Shown here: positions 15,335-23,485 of the stretch, piece by piece
Numbering within the stretch: position 1 is the stretch's first letter
Layout of the letters: each line of letters opens with the position of its first letter
Position numbers and translations under genes: made by a program
NCBI GenBank assembly: GCA_031261385.1
Contig: JAISJS010000117.1
Location: 1 to 40,978 of the forward strand
From: Treponema sp.
Lineage (GTDB): Bacteria > Spirochaetota > Spirochaetia > Treponematales > Breznakiellaceae
Direction of reading: 5' to 3'
Length of the DNA stretch: 40,978 nt
The notes under the pieces: model-generated
Told to the model about the DNA's origin: nothing
Seen by the model: the letters and a program-made list of their open reading frames with translations, nothing else
Database searches by the model: none

Positions 15335-15844
15335 TTCTTCTCTTTGAATTTCATGTTCATGCGTTTGTCGTGGTCGCAACGCCTGCTAATTTCCCAAAAA
15401 TCAGTGTCCAATAATCAGTTTACAGATTTGCTGAAAGTGATTATACTGGAGTTACCGAAGCTGCCCGAACGGGCGGACGAGAACGCGGTGTGGCCCTGGT
15501 TAAAGTTTATGAAGGGCAAAACGGGACGGGAGTTTAACGAACTTGCAAAGCAATATCCGGAGGTACGTATGGCCGTAGCAGGGTTGAAGAGATTGAGCTG
15601 GAGCAGGAAATGGCGCTTGATAAAAGAAGCGGAAGGACTGGCCCGGGAAGACATGCGCATGATAAAGCAATATGCCCGAAAGGAAGGTTTAGCTGAGGGC
15701 CGGGAAGAAGGTCGGGAAGAGGGTTTGGCTTTGGGTGAAGCGAAAGTCAAAGAAGCCGAGGCAGAAGCCCAAAAAGCGATTGACGCGAAAGACCGGGAAA
15801 TTGCCGAACTCAGGCGGCGTTTGCAGGAAAAAGAGGGACTCTGA
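15299..15844 (+). pseudogene. 5'-truncated Rpn / PD-(D/E)XK family transposase (C-terminal part)
   Basis: The open frame gives 181 residues, but about the first 28 are encoded by the CCACGAAC hairpin. Recognisable sequence starts near 15385: an ELPKLP segment, AVWPWLKFMKGKTGREFNELA, then REDMRMIKQYARKEG and a Glu/Arg-rich run with LAEGREEGREEGLALGEAK, ending in a coiled-coil tail. This is the C-terminal half of the Rpn (YhgA-like, PDDEXK_2) recombination-promoting nuclease family, in which the ATG-proximal 150 or so residues carry the nuclease motif. That catalytic part is absent, so the product should be inactive. No ribosome site is obvious. It is probably decayed by repeat insertion or recombination. 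Confidence 0.75.
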
Positions 15845-15854
15845 TACGATATCC

Positions 15855-15988
15855 GGTAACAGTCACCGATTCGGATAAAGATAAAGGAGAAGAGATTAAC
15901 CACGAACTTCACGAACAGGACACGAACAAAGATAAGAAACCTGAAGCTCCAAATCCCTCGTTCGTCCTGTTAGTGTGGTTCGTGGTAA
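15855..15988. repeat. Repeat block C: right direct repeat plus CCACGAAC hairpin
   Basis: It starts with a degenerate border GGTAACAGTCACC (15855-15867). Then come the 45-bp copy (15872-15916) of the block at 12225-12269 and the module CACGAACAAAGATAAGAAAC...AAGCTCC (15921-15953), which recurs at 27618-27650 (29 of 33 identical). It closes with GTGTGGTTCGTGGT (15973-15986), inverse of AACCACGAAC. It stops about 10 bp before the stop codon of the PII-like gene. Confidence 0.8.
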
Positions 15989-15998
15989 AATTCCTAAT

Positions 15999-16283
15999 CT
16001 ATATATCCTCCGGTAAGCCAAAGATCTTAATCCCCTCGTTGGGGAAGTGTTCCTTAACGGCGCCTATTGCGCGCACGATACCGCGAGCCTCTTCTTCTTC
16101 GCACCAGATAACCAGGGCAAAGTTTTCTTCGGGCCAGATGGCGTCGCCCATCCGGGGACCGGTGGAGCCGACCCCCAGAATGCTTGGGTACTTGGTATAG
16201 TACTTGCCGACGCCTTCTTTCCGGAGCGCTTCATTGATGTTCTCCTCTACCGAGTGGTTGGCGATTATTTCTACGCGTATCAT
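15999..16283 (-). CDS. Small PII-like protein of the PG0541 transporter-associated type
   Basis: 94 residues. The start overlaps the pump gene's stop (ATGA), so it is the last gene of the efflux operon and translationally coupled. The sequence MIRVEIIANHSVEENINEAL, GVGKYYTKYPSILGVGS, and FALVIWCEEEEARGIVRAI has the ferredoxin-like beta-alpha-beta pattern and size of PII signalling proteins. It resembles the small protein next to the Porphyromonas PG0538-0540 RND cluster (PG0541), from memory. Its role is unknown; regulation of pump activity by a bound ligand or metal is a reasonable inference. Repeat block C lies about 10 bp beyond its stop. Confidence 0.75.
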   Translation of the reverse strand: MIRVEIIANHSVEENINEALRKEGVGKYYTKYPSILGVGSTGPRMGDAIWPEENFALVIWCEEEEARGIVRAIGAVKEHFPNEGIKIFGLPEDI

Positions 16284-19200
16284 AATCCTGCCTCCGAAGC
16301 AACAATAGTGCCGCCGTCTATAGCTTCCTGAACCTGATCCTTTTTCCTGGTTTTCTTGATGCCGTCGGCAATGCGCTGACGGCGGGCTTCGGCGCGGGCC
16401 GCCCGTTCATCGGAGCCCTTGTTCAAGATCGCATATATTACAGGCATCAGGAACAGGGTCATCAGGGTACCAAAGGTGAGGCCGCCCAAAACGGTCTTAC
16501 CGATAGGCGCCGTCATTGACGCGCCTTCACCGGGGAAGAACGCCATGGGCAGAAGTCCCAGAATCGTGGTCAGGGTGGTCATCAATATGGGCCTGAGCCG
16601 GTTGCCTGCCGCTTCAACACAGGCGTCGTGGAGGTTGTAGCCGCGCTTGCGCAGCAGGTTGGTATAGTCCACAAGGACTATACCGTTATTCACAATGACG
16701 CCTAACAGGACGAGGAGTCCTACCGCAGTCAGGATGTTAAACATATCCCCGGTGATAAGATAAATGGCAACAACGCCTATCACGCTGAGCGGTATGGTAA
16801 AGATGACGATGAATGGATCTCTAAACGATTCAAAGAGACACGCCATGACGCCGAACACCAGGAAGATTGCGACGATCATGATCAGCGCAAAGCGGCCCAT
16901 CATCTTCATCATAGACGCATAGTCGCCTGCAAATTCGATAATCACATCATCTTCTGCGGGGATTTCGGCGGTTACGAGCGTGCGGACCTTGTCTTCCAGC
17001 ACATTCAATTTGGTGCCAGGCACCGCTCCTGCGCTGACGTGTATTACCCGTCCCTGATTTTCCCGGGTAATGGTAAGAGGACCGGTACCCTCCGCATAAG
17101 AAGCAAAACTGGAAAGCGGCACCCGCCCCGCCATCTGGCTGTTCACAAAGATGTGATCCAGCGCAGGCCGGGTGCTGCGATCCGCTTCGGCAAGGATCAG
17201 CACCACATCGTAATCGTGGCCGCCCGATTTGTACCGGGTGGCGGTAACTCCGTCCACTGCCGCCTTGATCTCATTGCCCACCGTATAGGTGTTAAGCCCC
17301 AGGGCGTACATCTTTTCACGGTCTAGCTCAATTTCGATCTGGGGAAGCCCGTCTTTTAAGTCAACCGTGGGCTCTTTGATCTCGGGGAGCCGGGTAAGCA
17401 GTTTTGCAATCTGTTCGGCAATGGCCTTACCTTTAACAAGATCATCGGTACGAATCACAATATCTACAGGATTGCCGCCCATCATGCTCATCATACCGCC
17501 GCCGCCAAAGCTTATGGAAACGCCGGGGAATTCGTTAACATGCGCCCGCATTTTTTCTTTAATGTCATTGGCGCTGTCGATACGATCCGCGTATGCAGGC
17601 AGGTTAATACGGACCGATCCGGAATTGCTGCCGCCGCCCATACCCATCATGCCGCCGCCGCCTGCGTTAAGAACGATTCGTTCGTAGCCTTTCACTTCCG
17701 CCTTTACAATGGTCTCAATCTGCCTAAGGGTAGCTTCAGTCTGCGGCAGAGGCGTACCCATCGGAAGGGTAGCGCTAATCGTTACGCTGTCTGCTTCCTG
17801 TTGGGGCATAAAAACATAGCCAACGGTAAATTTCTTTAACGCGCTTGGAAGCGGAACAAATCCGGTTAAAACGATACTTAACGCAAAAAGCCCCAGCATA
17901 GAAAAGATAAGCGCTTTCTTATGCCGAAGCACCTTGTCAACGGCCTTGCGGTATGCGTTATCCAGTCCGACAAAAAACTTTTCAAAAACCGCATCAATTT
18001 TTGCCGGCACACCTTTAAGGGGTTTCTGTTTGCGCGTCACAAGGGGAAGATAGTGGCTTGAAAGCACCGGCACAAGGAATATGGCGGTCACAAGGGATAT
18101 CGCCAGTGAAATGACAACGGTAAACGCCAAGCCTGAGAACATCTCCCCTGCCATCTCCAACATTCCCTGGAAAGCCACAAGCGGTGCAAAAACGCAGATA
18201 GTAGTGAGGGTTGAGGCGGCAATGGCGACGATCATTTCGGTGGTTCCCAATACCGAAGCGGTGGTCAGCTTTGCCCCTTTTTCCCGGTAATGGTATATGT
18301 TCTCCAAAATAACTATCGAGTTATCCACCAACATTCCTATACCCAGCACAAGGCCCGCCATGGTCATCATATTCAGGGTAAGTCCGCTAAAGTACATAAA
18401 AAGCATAGTGACAAAGATAGAGACCGGAATGCTTATACCAATGATCAGCGTCGGTTTAAATGAACGGAGGAAAATAAAGAGGATTAAAACCGCAAGCAAA
18501 GCCCCGGAAAGAGCGGTAGAAGTAACTTCGTTAAGGGAATCTTCAATTTGATCGGTAGTATTGAAAACCTCGGTAACATGAATATCCGCAGGTAATTCCC
18601 TGGCAAGCCGGGTAATCCGTGCGCGCAGATCCTTGGCAGTCTGAACGGAATTCTTGCCGCTCTGTTTCTGCACCTGCATCATTACCGCAGACTGGCCGTT
18701 GACAAACACCGTACTGGTTTCATCTTTAAAGCCTTCAAACACATCGGCAATGTCCCGCAGGTATATACTGCGGGGCAGTTCAATTCCGCCGGCTGTCATA
18801 CCGCCGCCCTTATACGAGATGACGGTATTTTTCATTTGATCGATGGAGGTGTATTCGCCCATTGTGGTAAGAAGATACGAGAGCCCCCCTTCGGTGATGC
18901 TTCCTGCGGCAACCTGCATGTTCTGCGCTGCCAGCATCTGCTGTACCGATGTCACCGTAAGGCCGTACGCCTCAAGCCGGGACTGCGGTATCTCCACACG
19001 GACGATCTTTTCCCTGCCGCCGTTTACCGTGGCAGTAGCCACACCGGGCGTCTGCTCAATGCGCGGGATAATCGTATCCTCGGTAATTTCCCGCAGTTCC
19101 TCGGGGTTACGGTTTCCCGTTACCATAAGGCCCATAATCGGGATCATCGACGGATCAAATTTGAAGATCAGCGGGCTGTTGGCCCCGGTGGGCATATAGT

Positions 19201-19549
19201 TCCGCACCTGCTCCAATGCGTCGCGCACGGAGTTCGATGCATCGGCAAGATCCGTCCCGTAGGTGAACTCCATGATCACCATACTGGTACCCTTGGATGA
19301 AGTTGACGTGACTTTTTCCAGACTGGAGACACTGGCAAGAGCCGCCTCCAGAGTCCGGGTAACCGAACGCTCAACTTCTTCGGGACCTGCCCCGGTGTAA
19401 CTCGTAAAAACCACGAGATAGGGGGGGTTTATTTCCGGCATCAAGTCGATGGGAAGGTTCACCATACCAAAGATACCCAGCCCGACGAGAATGACAAAAA
19501 TAATTAAAAACGTTGTTGGCCGTGAAACGGCCATCTTTGCTACACTCAT
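16280..19549 (-). CDS. RND family efflux pump, inner-membrane transporter (AcrB/HAE1-like)
   Basis: 1089 residues, full length. It opens with SVAKMAVSRPTTFLIIFVILVGLGIFG (TM1). A porter domain (about 35-330) follows, then TM2-6, including GLVLGIGMLVDNSIVILEN near residue 400, where the proton-relay aspartate is kept and the adjacent one is Asn. The second porter half is followed by TM8-12 with GLLVLLGVIVNNGIVLVDYTNLLRKRG. Two loops are Met/Gly-rich: GGGGMMGMGGG (about 629-640) and GGGGMMSMMGG (about 679-689). Known role: proton-driven drug, lipid or metal export through an adaptor and TolC. The substrate is not readable. It sits third after TolC and adaptor, and the charged C-terminal tail is longer than usual. 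Confidence 0.95.
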   Translation of the reverse strand: MSVAKMAVSRPTTFLIIFVILVGLGIFGMVNLPIDLMPEINPPYLVVFTSYTGAGPEEVERSVTRTLEAALASVSSLEKVTSTSSKGTSMVIMEFTYGTDLADASNSVRDALEQVRNYMPTGANSPLIFKFDPSMIPIMGLMVTGNRNPEELREITEDTIIPRIEQTPGVATATVNGGREKIVRVEIPQSRLEAYGLTVTSVQQMLAAQNMQVAAGSITEGGLSYLLTTMGEYTSIDQMKNTVISYKGGGMTAGGIELPRSIYLRDIADVFEGFKDETSTVFVNGQSAVMMQVQKQSGKNSVQTAKDLRARITRLARELPADIHVTEVFNTTDQIEDSLNEVTSTALSGALLAVLILFIFLRSFKPTLIIGISIPVSIFVTMLFMYFSGLTLNMMTMAGLVLGIGMLVDNSIVILENIYHYREKGAKLTTASVLGTTEMIVAIAASTLTTICVFAPLVAFQGMLEMAGEMFSGLAFTVVISLAISLVTAIFLVPVLSSHYLPLVTRKQKPLKGVPAKIDAVFEKFFVGLDNAYRKAVDKVLRHKKALIFSMLGLFALSIVLTGFVPLPSALKKFTVGYVFMPQQEADSVTISATLPMGTPLPQTEATLRQIETIVKAEVKGYERIVLNAGGGGMMGMGGGSNSGSVRINLPAYADRIDSANDIKEKMRAHVNEFPGVSISFGGGGMMSMMGGNPVDIVIRTDDLVKGKAIAEQIAKLLTRLPEIKEPTVDLKDGLPQIEIELDREKMYALGLNTYTVGNEIKAAVDGVTATRYKSGGHDYDVVLILAEADRSTRPALDHIFVNSQMAGRVPLSSFASYAEGTGPLTITRENQGRVIHVSAGAVPGTKLNVLEDKVRTLVTAEIPAEDDVIIEFAGDYASMMKMMGRFALIMIVAIFLVFGVMACLFESFRDPFIVIFTIPLSVIGVVAIYLITGDMFNILTAVGLLVLLGVIVNNGIVLVDYTNLLRKRGYNLHDACVEAAGNRLRPILMTTLTTILGLLPMAFFPGEGASMTAPIGKTVLGGLTFGTLMTLFLMPVIYAILNKGSDERAARAEARRQRIADGIKKTRKKDQVQEAIDGGTIVASEAGL

Positions 19550-19565
19550 TTTATACCTGCCTTGG

Positions 19566-20555
19566 CTAATTTGCGGAAAGGGGCGTTACCCGGTCAATGA
19601 TATTGATCCGTGCGCCGTCATCAAGCAGGGTCTGCCCCCGAATGATCACTTCCTCATCCGGCTTTAAACCGTCCTGAATTTCCAGAACATTGTCGATCAA
19701 AATTCCCGGTGTTACGATTCTGCGCCGGGCAACAAAACCACTTTCATTTCCTGCTGTGGCAGGAGCGCTTTCCGCAACAAAAACATAGGTCTCACCAAAA
19801 CGCTGAATCAGTGCGCTTGAAGGTATCTTGACAATGTTTTGTTTCTGCTCGGTTATGATTCGTACCTTGGCAAACATTCCCGCCTTGAGTTTCGAGCCGG
19901 GGTTTTCTACGTTGACCTTTACTTCCATAGTCCGGGACACGGGGTCCACTGTGGGCGCCACTTCGGTAATGCTGCCCCGGAACGTTTCTCCGGGCCAGGC
20001 GTCAAGGGTAATTTGGCAGGGCAGGTGCAGCGCCATCTTGGAGATGAATCGTTCAGCCACATAGAGTTTAATCTCCAGGGCATCCCCGCCTGCGGAACCG
20101 ATTCCGGAAATCCGGGCCAGAGGTACCGCCTGGCTGATGGTCATTCCCACCTGGGCAGGCAGGGCTGTCACCACGCCCGAAATAGGCGCCCGGGCGATGC
20201 CTTCCTTAAAAGTCATCCCCGGCCGGGACGGGTCAACCGCCGCAACGGCATCGCCTTTGGAAACCCGGTCGCCCACGCTCACATAGAGCCGGGTAACTTT
20301 GCCGGCGGCGTCGGAGTAGGTATCCACCGTGGACCCCGCGACGATATCCCCGGAAAGGGCAAGGTAATCCCGAATCTGGCCCTGCACTGCAGTCGTAGTA
20401 TTCACCGCAAAAATCGATACCGCAGGGGCAGCCGGGCCGCCGGACGCGGTCTCATCCGATTTCGAGCAGCCGGCAAAGACCATTACCAATAGCGCTGCAG
20501 CTATGATACAAACCGCAGGAATCGCGGTTTTAACTATCATCTTTTTCATCTTCAT
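19566..20555 (-). CDS. RND efflux adaptor (membrane fusion) lipoprotein
   Basis: 329 residues from the ATG at 20555, chosen because GGAG lies 9 nt before it; the in-frame GTG at 20561 is only 3 nt from that site. The N-terminal lipoprotein signal ends AALLVMVFAGC. It is followed by a biotinyl-lipoyl hairpin (SGDIVAGSTVDTYSDAAGKV, VGDRVSKGDAVAAVDPS, RAPISGVVTALPAQVGMTI), a beta-barrel (LEIKLYVAERFISKM, GSITEVAPTVDPVSRTMEV) and a membrane-proximal domain (VKIPSSALIQRFGETYVFV). The long helical hairpin of AcrA is absent or very short. It bridges the pump and TolC in the periplasm, and lies 16 bp upstream of the pump gene. Confidence 0.92.
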   Translation of the reverse strand: MKMKKMIVKTAIPAVCIIAAALLVMVFAGCSKSDETASGGPAAPAVSIFAVNTTTAVQGQIRDYLALSGDIVAGSTVDTYSDAAGKVTRLYVSVGDRVSKGDAVAAVDPSRPGMTFKEGIARAPISGVVTALPAQVGMTISQAVPLARISGIGSAGGDALEIKLYVAERFISKMALHLPCQITLDAWPGETFRGSITEVAPTVDPVSRTMEVKVNVENPGSKLKAGMFAKVRIITEQKQNIVKIPSSALIQRFGETYVFVAESAPATAGNESGFVARRRIVTPGILIDNVLEIQDGLKPDEEVIIRGQTLLDDGARINIIDRVTPLSAN

Positions 20556-20585
20556 TTTCACTCACTCCTATTTGGAACTTAAGGT

Positions 20586-22040
20586 TCAATTGGAACTAAG
20601 AGTTCCAAAGGGAACCCCGATAAAATATTCAAGATCGATAAGACCGTTACGGTAATCAAACTGCTGTCCCAGCATCTGCACACGGGCCTGATGCAAAGAC
20701 TGTTCTGCGCTCTGCACCTGCAAATAATCCTGGAGCCCCGCCTGATATGCCTGTGAGGTAAGCTGATACGATTGTTCGGCCAGCCGCACCGTAGCGGCCT
20801 GTGCATCCGCCGTGGTCCGGGTTCTTTCCAGCGTATAAATCGTGTTGTATACCTGCATTTCCGTTCCGCGGATCAACTGGGCAAGACCGATATTCGCCGC
20901 TTTGACGCCGTTTTTTGTATCCTTAAGCCCCTGTCCTTCTTTGGTAAACGGTAAAAGGTTATTCAGGCTAAGCCCCACGGTCAGACTGAAAGTACCGGAC
21001 TTTTGCCAATAATCACCATTGCCCCAATCGTCTTTCCAAGGATCCATAATAAAGGTAGCGGAAGGACTATACCGCAGATCGAGATAAGGGGTATACAGTT
21101 GAAGCGCCTGGGCCTTTTGGCCGCTGTTGGCATAGAGGATTTTCGCCCGTGTTTCCTGAATGTCGGGATTTCCCGATGCGGTTTTAGAAATTAAATCTGA
21201 AGTATCCAGATTGATGTACAGTACTTCATCGGCAAGCGGGATAAGCTCAAACCGGGTTTCAACCGGCAACCCCAGGGTAAAGGCAAAATTTGCCATAGCC
21301 ATTTTGTAACCGTCTTCCGCCTGATCAATTTGCGGCTGCAAATTCGCCAGACTTACCTGAGCCTGCAGCAGGGTAAGTTGGGGCGCAAGGCCGGAATTAT
21401 AATTCGCCTCTGCCATGGCAACTTGCCGCTCTACCATCGTATAACTTTCATGGAGCAGATTGATCTGTTCCTCAAGGAGGAGTATCTGATTATACGCCTT
21501 CCGCACATCCCGTTCGGTTGAAGCTCTTACCGTTTCGTAGGAGAGCAGCCCCGCCTGGTAATCCAGCTTGAAACTCCGTATCCCCTCAAACAAGGCAAAG
21601 CTAATCGTAAGGGATCCGGAAATGGATCCTAATATGTGGGATTGGGAAACATCCATTGAATAAGGAGCAATTCCATAGATCTGCCCCGACGGTATGGGAA
21701 GACCAAGACTCGCAAGATCAACCGGATTATTTATGGTGGTCTTACTCTTCTTATCATCCACTGCCAAAGTTCCCGATACGCCAATCGTTGGCAGAAACTG
21801 GTTCCAGAACAGATCCGACTTCCGCTTTTTGGTATCCACCGTCACCCGTGAATTTTCCAGCGTAAGATTATTCTTGATTGCCAGGGACACCGCCTCATCC
21901 GCCGAAAGCTTGAGCGGCGCAGATGCGCCTTGCCCTGTTGCCGCCGGCGCCTGAGCCAACGCAGTCCCGCCAATCAGCATGACAAGCGCCAATGCCAATA
22001 CTCCGGCGGGCGGGCCATGCGGCCTGATTTGTTTGATCAT
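20586..22040 (-). CDS. TolC-family outer-membrane efflux protein
   Basis: 484 residues from the ATG at 22040, with GGAG 6 nt before it, giving a normal signal peptide (MIKQIRPHGPPAGVLALALV, end ALAQA). An upstream ATG at 22097 overlaps the tetR stop (ATGA) and would add 19 residues; it also has AAAGGA before it, so the start is not settled. Mature sequence: LSADEAVSLAIKNNLTLENS and the long helices typical of TolC (EANYNSGLAPQLTLLQAQVS, SQAYQAGLQDYLQVQSAEQS), in two internally related halves. Forms the trimeric outer-membrane exit duct. Follows tetR and precedes the adaptor by about 30 bp. Confidence 0.9.
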   Translation of the reverse strand: MIKQIRPHGPPAGVLALALVMLIGGTALAQAPAATGQGASAPLKLSADEAVSLAIKNNLTLENSRVTVDTKKRKSDLFWNQFLPTIGVSGTLAVDDKKSKTTINNPVDLASLGLPIPSGQIYGIAPYSMDVSQSHILGSISGSLTISFALFEGIRSFKLDYQAGLLSYETVRASTERDVRKAYNQILLLEEQINLLHESYTMVERQVAMAEANYNSGLAPQLTLLQAQVSLANLQPQIDQAEDGYKMAMANFAFTLGLPVETRFELIPLADEVLYINLDTSDLISKTASGNPDIQETRAKILYANSGQKAQALQLYTPYLDLRYSPSATFIMDPWKDDWGNGDYWQKSGTFSLTVGLSLNNLLPFTKEGQGLKDTKNGVKAANIGLAQLIRGTEMQVYNTIYTLERTRTTADAQAATVRLAEQSYQLTSQAYQAGLQDYLQVQSAEQSLHQARVQMLGQQFDYRNGLIDLEYFIGVPFGTLSSN

Positions 22041-22093
22041 ACGTAACTCCGTATGTCGTTTTTTTTGCTTGGTACAAGCATACTTTTTATTCA

Positions 22094-23350
22094 TCATACT
22101 TGAAATCCTTTAATGCCTAATGTTAAGAAACGATATAATTTTCTGATACTGCTGTCAGGCAGATCAGCAAAAGCCGCTTTGTCATATTGAATCTTTTCAT
22201 CGTATTGAGGGCTTCCCAAATTCAGCCGCCGGCGCCACCACATAAGCGTATTGACCAGCAGGAACAAGATCCACTGGGTAGTTCTATCCGCCCCCGGCGG
22301 TTCCGCATCCGCCGTTTGTTCCAGCGCTTCAATTTTGATCCCCGAAAAAATATTGAAAACCCTGGGCGGAACAGGCTTCCCCATTTCCGGTTTGCGGGTG
22401 CGCAGCCAGTCCATAGCGATAAGAATCTCCGGCCGGGAGCGAAGGTAATCGGCAATGGAAAAAATCGCAAGATAGAACTGTTCCTCCGGCGCAGCCGATA
22501 ACAGGGCGCCGACTTTGGCATGATTGGCAATACGCTCAAACTCGGTCAGAAAAAGCTGCCGGATCATATCCTTCTTGTTTTTAAAGTGGGAATAGAGACT
22601 GCTTTTTGAAAGGCCGGATCGCCGGGCTACCATCTCCATGGAGACACACCAGGGCCCCGCCTCGGCAACCGCCGCTATCACTCCTTTCAGCAGGTCTCCG
22701 TTATCAGCCTCTTCAATCTTCCGCGATTTCACAAGTTCCTCAAGCCGGCCAAAATCAAGCTTTTCCACCTGCTCCTTATTTAAACCCAATCCGGCTGAAA
22801 TTTTTTCCTCGATTGAAGATATTACTTCCTGAATCGCTTCTTCCGTAGGATCTTCCCCCGCTTTTTTGCCAAAACGGCAGAAATGGGAATTCCAAAAAGT
22901 CATGGAAATGACGATAAGCTGAATCGCCGATGGATATTCCGCCGCATATTTTTCAAAGCGCTTGAGCTTGCGCATATCGATACCCCGGCTAAGGAGCTGC
23001 TCCATCATCGCCCCATGATCCTGGCTTCCATAAACCCGGATGAGGGAAAAAACAAAGGCGTCGGTATGCCGCGCATAATATTCCGACAAGGTTCGAATCA
23101 AAATAAGCATACTTTCCATAATGTCCGGGGTCTGAATCGCTTTCTCAAAGCCCTCTTTAACAAAACCGGTATATTGGTCAAAATAGTACCCGTACATCGC
23201 GTCCAGCAGCTCTTGTTTATTTTTGAAATGCCGGTATAATGCAGGCTTACTGACCTTTAGTTCGCGGGCAATATCGCTGAGGCTGGTAGTTTTGTACAGT
23301 TCCCGCCCCCAAACCTTGAAGGCCGCCTGAATAATATCCGTTCTGGTCAT
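22094..23350 (-). CDS. Tandem TetR-type transcriptional regulator of the efflux operon
   Basis: 418 residues, about twice a normal TetR protein. The first TetR helix-turn-helix is at residues 1-48 (TSLSDIARELKVSKPALYRHFKNKQELL) with its own ligand-type helical domain. A second lies at about 220-270 (VSMEMVARRSGLSKSSLYSHFKNKKDMI) and is followed by another helical domain, so this is a fusion of two complete repressors. One chain could therefore act as an intramolecular dimer (inference). It is first in the tetR-tolC-adaptor-pump-PII-like operon. A palindrome just upstream lies between the -10 and the AAGGAG ribosome site, which argues for autorepression of the whole operon. Confidence 0.93.
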   Translation of the reverse strand: MTRTDIIQAAFKVWGRELYKTTSLSDIARELKVSKPALYRHFKNKQELLDAMYGYYFDQYTGFVKEGFEKAIQTPDIMESMLILIRTLSEYYARHTDAFVFSLIRVYGSQDHGAMMEQLLSRGIDMRKLKRFEKYAAEYPSAIQLIVISMTFWNSHFCRFGKKAGEDPTEEAIQEVISSIEEKISAGLGLNKEQVEKLDFGRLEELVKSRKIEEADNGDLLKGVIAAVAEAGPWCVSMEMVARRSGLSKSSLYSHFKNKKDMIRQLFLTEFERIANHAKVGALLSAAPEEQFYLAIFSIADYLRSRPEILIAMDWLRTRKPEMGKPVPPRVFNIFSGIKIEALEQTADAEPPGADRTTQWILFLLVNTLMWWRRRLNLGSPQYDEKIQYDKAAFADLPDSSIRKLYRFLTLGIKGFQV

Positions 23351-23370
23351 TTCGCTCGAAATGCTCCTTA

Positions 23371-23390
23371 GTTACCGACCGGTCGTTAAC
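23371..23390. promoter_or_regulatory. Palindromic operator of the efflux operon
   Basis: A 20-bp dyad with perfect core CGACCGGTCG and outer arms GTTA/TAAC; only one base pair of the dyad is unmatched. It resembles TetR-family operators built on ACCGGT-type half-sites. It sits directly downstream of the -10 and immediately before the ribosome site of tetR. Confidence 0.75.
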
Positions 23391-23393
23391 ACT

Positions 23394-23423
23394 ATAATAA
23401 CAAAATAGTCCTACGAAAGGCAA
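23394..23423 (-). promoter_or_regulatory. Promoter of the tetR-efflux operon
   Basis: On the minus strand: TTGCCT (23418-23423), 18-nt spacer, TATTAT (23394-23399). The operator palindrome follows within 4 nt, then TAAGGAG and the ATG. Confidence 0.6.
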
Positions 23424-23453
23424 CAGGAAAAATGAAGAAAATTTTGAAAAAGT

Positions 23454-23466
23454 GGTGTCAGTCACC
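23454..23466. repeat. GGTGTCAGTCACC border repeat, isolated copy
   Basis: A perfect copy, inverse orientation to those at 11081-12691. It lies 20 bp before the start codon of the nitroreductase gene, upstream of its ribosome site. Confidence 0.75.
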
Positions 23467-23485
23467 ATTATACGGAGGTATTGAT

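Noticed and set aside
19839..20492. Plus-strand frame of 217 codons opposite the adaptor gene
   Set aside because: It is antisense to a well-supported adaptor and has the codon shadow of it.
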